Assembly: GCA_003132405.1 (NCBI GenBank)
Contig: PKXQ01000127.1
Coordinates: 31,408-95,407 of the forward strand
From: Acidobacteriaceae bacterium
Lineage (GTDB): Bacteria; Acidobacteriota; Terriglobia; Terriglobales; Acidobacteriaceae
Reading direction: 5' to 3'
DNA: 64,000 nt
Of the stretch, positions 63,340 to 64,000 are shown in pieces. The position numbers and the translations under genes are program-made. The notes under the pieces are model-generated. The model searched no databases. It saw only the letters and a list, made by a program, of their open reading frames with translations, and was not told the DNA's origin. The stretch's first letter is position 1; every line of letters starts with the position of its first letter.

Positions 63340-64000
63340 CTAGTACATGTCGCCCATGCCGCCGCCACCGCCGTGGCCGCCGCCCATTGGAGCGTTCTTC
63401 TTCTCCTCCGGGATATCCGCTACCAGGGCTTCGGTGGTTAGCATCAGGGCTGCGATCGAGCCGGCGTTGGTCAGTGCGGTGCGCACTACTTTCGTCGGAT
63501 CGAGCACGCCTGCCTTGACCAGGTCTTCGTACTCTCCGGTCAGGGCGTTGTAGCCGTAGTTGTTGTCTTTGGAGTCGTGGATCTTGCCGATCACGATTGC
63601 ACCTTCTTCGCCGGCATTCTCGGCGATCTGGCGCAAGGGCTCGGTGATGGCGCGCTTCACGATGTTGACACCGATCTGCTCGTCACCTTCCAGCTTCAGC
63701 TTGTCGAGAGCTGGAACGCAACGCGCTAGCGCTACGCCGCCGCCCGGGACAATTCCTTCTTCAACGGCCGCGCGAGTCGCATGCATGGCATCTTCGACGC
63801 GGGCCTTCGTTTCCTTCATTTCGGTTTCGGTCGCGGCGCCGACTTTGATTACGGCTACGCCACCGACCAGCTTGGCCAACCGCTCCTGCAACTTCTCGCG
63901 GTCGTAGTCGCTGGTGGTCTTTTCGATCTGGCTGCGAATTTCTTTTACGCGGCCCTGAACGTCACCGGGCTTGCCTTTGCCTTCGACGATGGTGGTGTTG
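63340..64000 (-). CDS. groL: 60 kDa chaperonin GroEL (5' end beyond window)
   Basis: The C-terminal part of GroEL runs off the right edge. It reads [20 protein letters not shown], then [40 protein letters not shown], and a [13 protein letters not shown] tail. GroEL folds proteins in an ATP-driven double ring with GroES. The Gly/Met-rich end is typical. groES is expected further upstream outside the window. About 220 residues are visible with no disruption. Confidence 0.97.
   Translation of the reverse strand, partial: NTTIVEGKGKPGDVQGRVKEIRSQIEKTTSDYDREKLQERLAKLVGGVAVIKVGAATETEMKETKARVEDAMHATRAAVEEGIVPGGGVALARCVPALDKLKLEGDEQIGVNIVKRAITEPLRQIAENAGEEGAIVIGKIHDSKDNNYGYNALTGEYEDLVKAGVLDPTKVVRTALTNAGSIAALMLTTEALVADIPEEKKNAPMGGGHGGGGGMGDMY

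Overview
The window reads as a chromosome segment of an Acidobacteriota bacterium, most likely class Terriglobia (Koribacter/Acidobacteriaceae-like). This is an inference from gene content: a Tad pilus locus, futalosine-type menaquinone genes, several membrane glycosyltransferases, Pro/Gly-rich TonB-type proteins, Ig-like repeat proteins, and many short palindromic intergenic repeats. No rRNA, tRNA, CRISPR array, transposase or phage structural gene was found.

Layout. 0.1-8.4 kb: a VapBC module with a promoter that predicts a leaderless message, a DinB-like protein, phosphoglycerate mutase (gpmI), a D-2-hydroxyacid dehydrogenase, a large TonB-type protein, then a repeat-rich patch holding a trypsin-like protease gene between two direct repeats and an orphan antitoxin-like regulator. 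8.6-16.6 kb: a minus-strand Tad/Flp pilus operon in the order flp-cpaB-cpaC-cpaE-cpaF-tadB-tadC, followed by a DUF192 gene. flp is a 56-residue pilin gene. 16.8-23 kb: membrane glycosyltransferase-like genes (GT87 and a second GT-C-like family) with a fused pair of truncated paralogues. 23-36 kb: an FHA-GAF-PP2C phosphatase, nth, DedA, thrC-pcm, and mqnP-like and mqnE menaquinone genes separated by a ParDE-type module, then msrA and a frameshifted lipoprotein. 37-44 kb: glgX-treZ-treY, a translationally overlapping operon that makes trehalose from glycogen. 44-56 kb: a run of small stress and envelope proteins (AsmA-like, DUF892, BrkB, DUF2934, SYLF, DUF3309, CsbD, BON, DUF1328). 56-60 kb: a secreted beta-propeller/Ig-like protein, a FUSC protein and a VOC protein. 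60.3-63.2 kb: a HigBA pair, an uncharacterised gene split by an in-frame stop whose second half carries a PD-(D/E)XK-like signature, and an orphan BrnA. 63.3 kb to the end: the 3' part of groL.

Five genes carry reading-frame breaks. Four of these lie at or beside G, C or T homopolymers (about 35.49, 51.46, 52.39 and 53.34 kb); the fifth is a TAG stop at 62.05 kb, downstream of an A run. Three of the breaks are consecutive. Sequencing or assembly error is therefore a serious alternative to real gene decay.

The best candidates for something undescribed are the split nuclease-like gene among toxin-antitoxin genes (61.2-62.8 kb), the protease cassette between direct repeats (6.9-8.0 kb), the pentapeptide-like repeat block at the N-terminus of the Tad secretin, and the interspersed ATCACCCGATGACCCGAT repeat family that supplies the only visible start codon of one gene.
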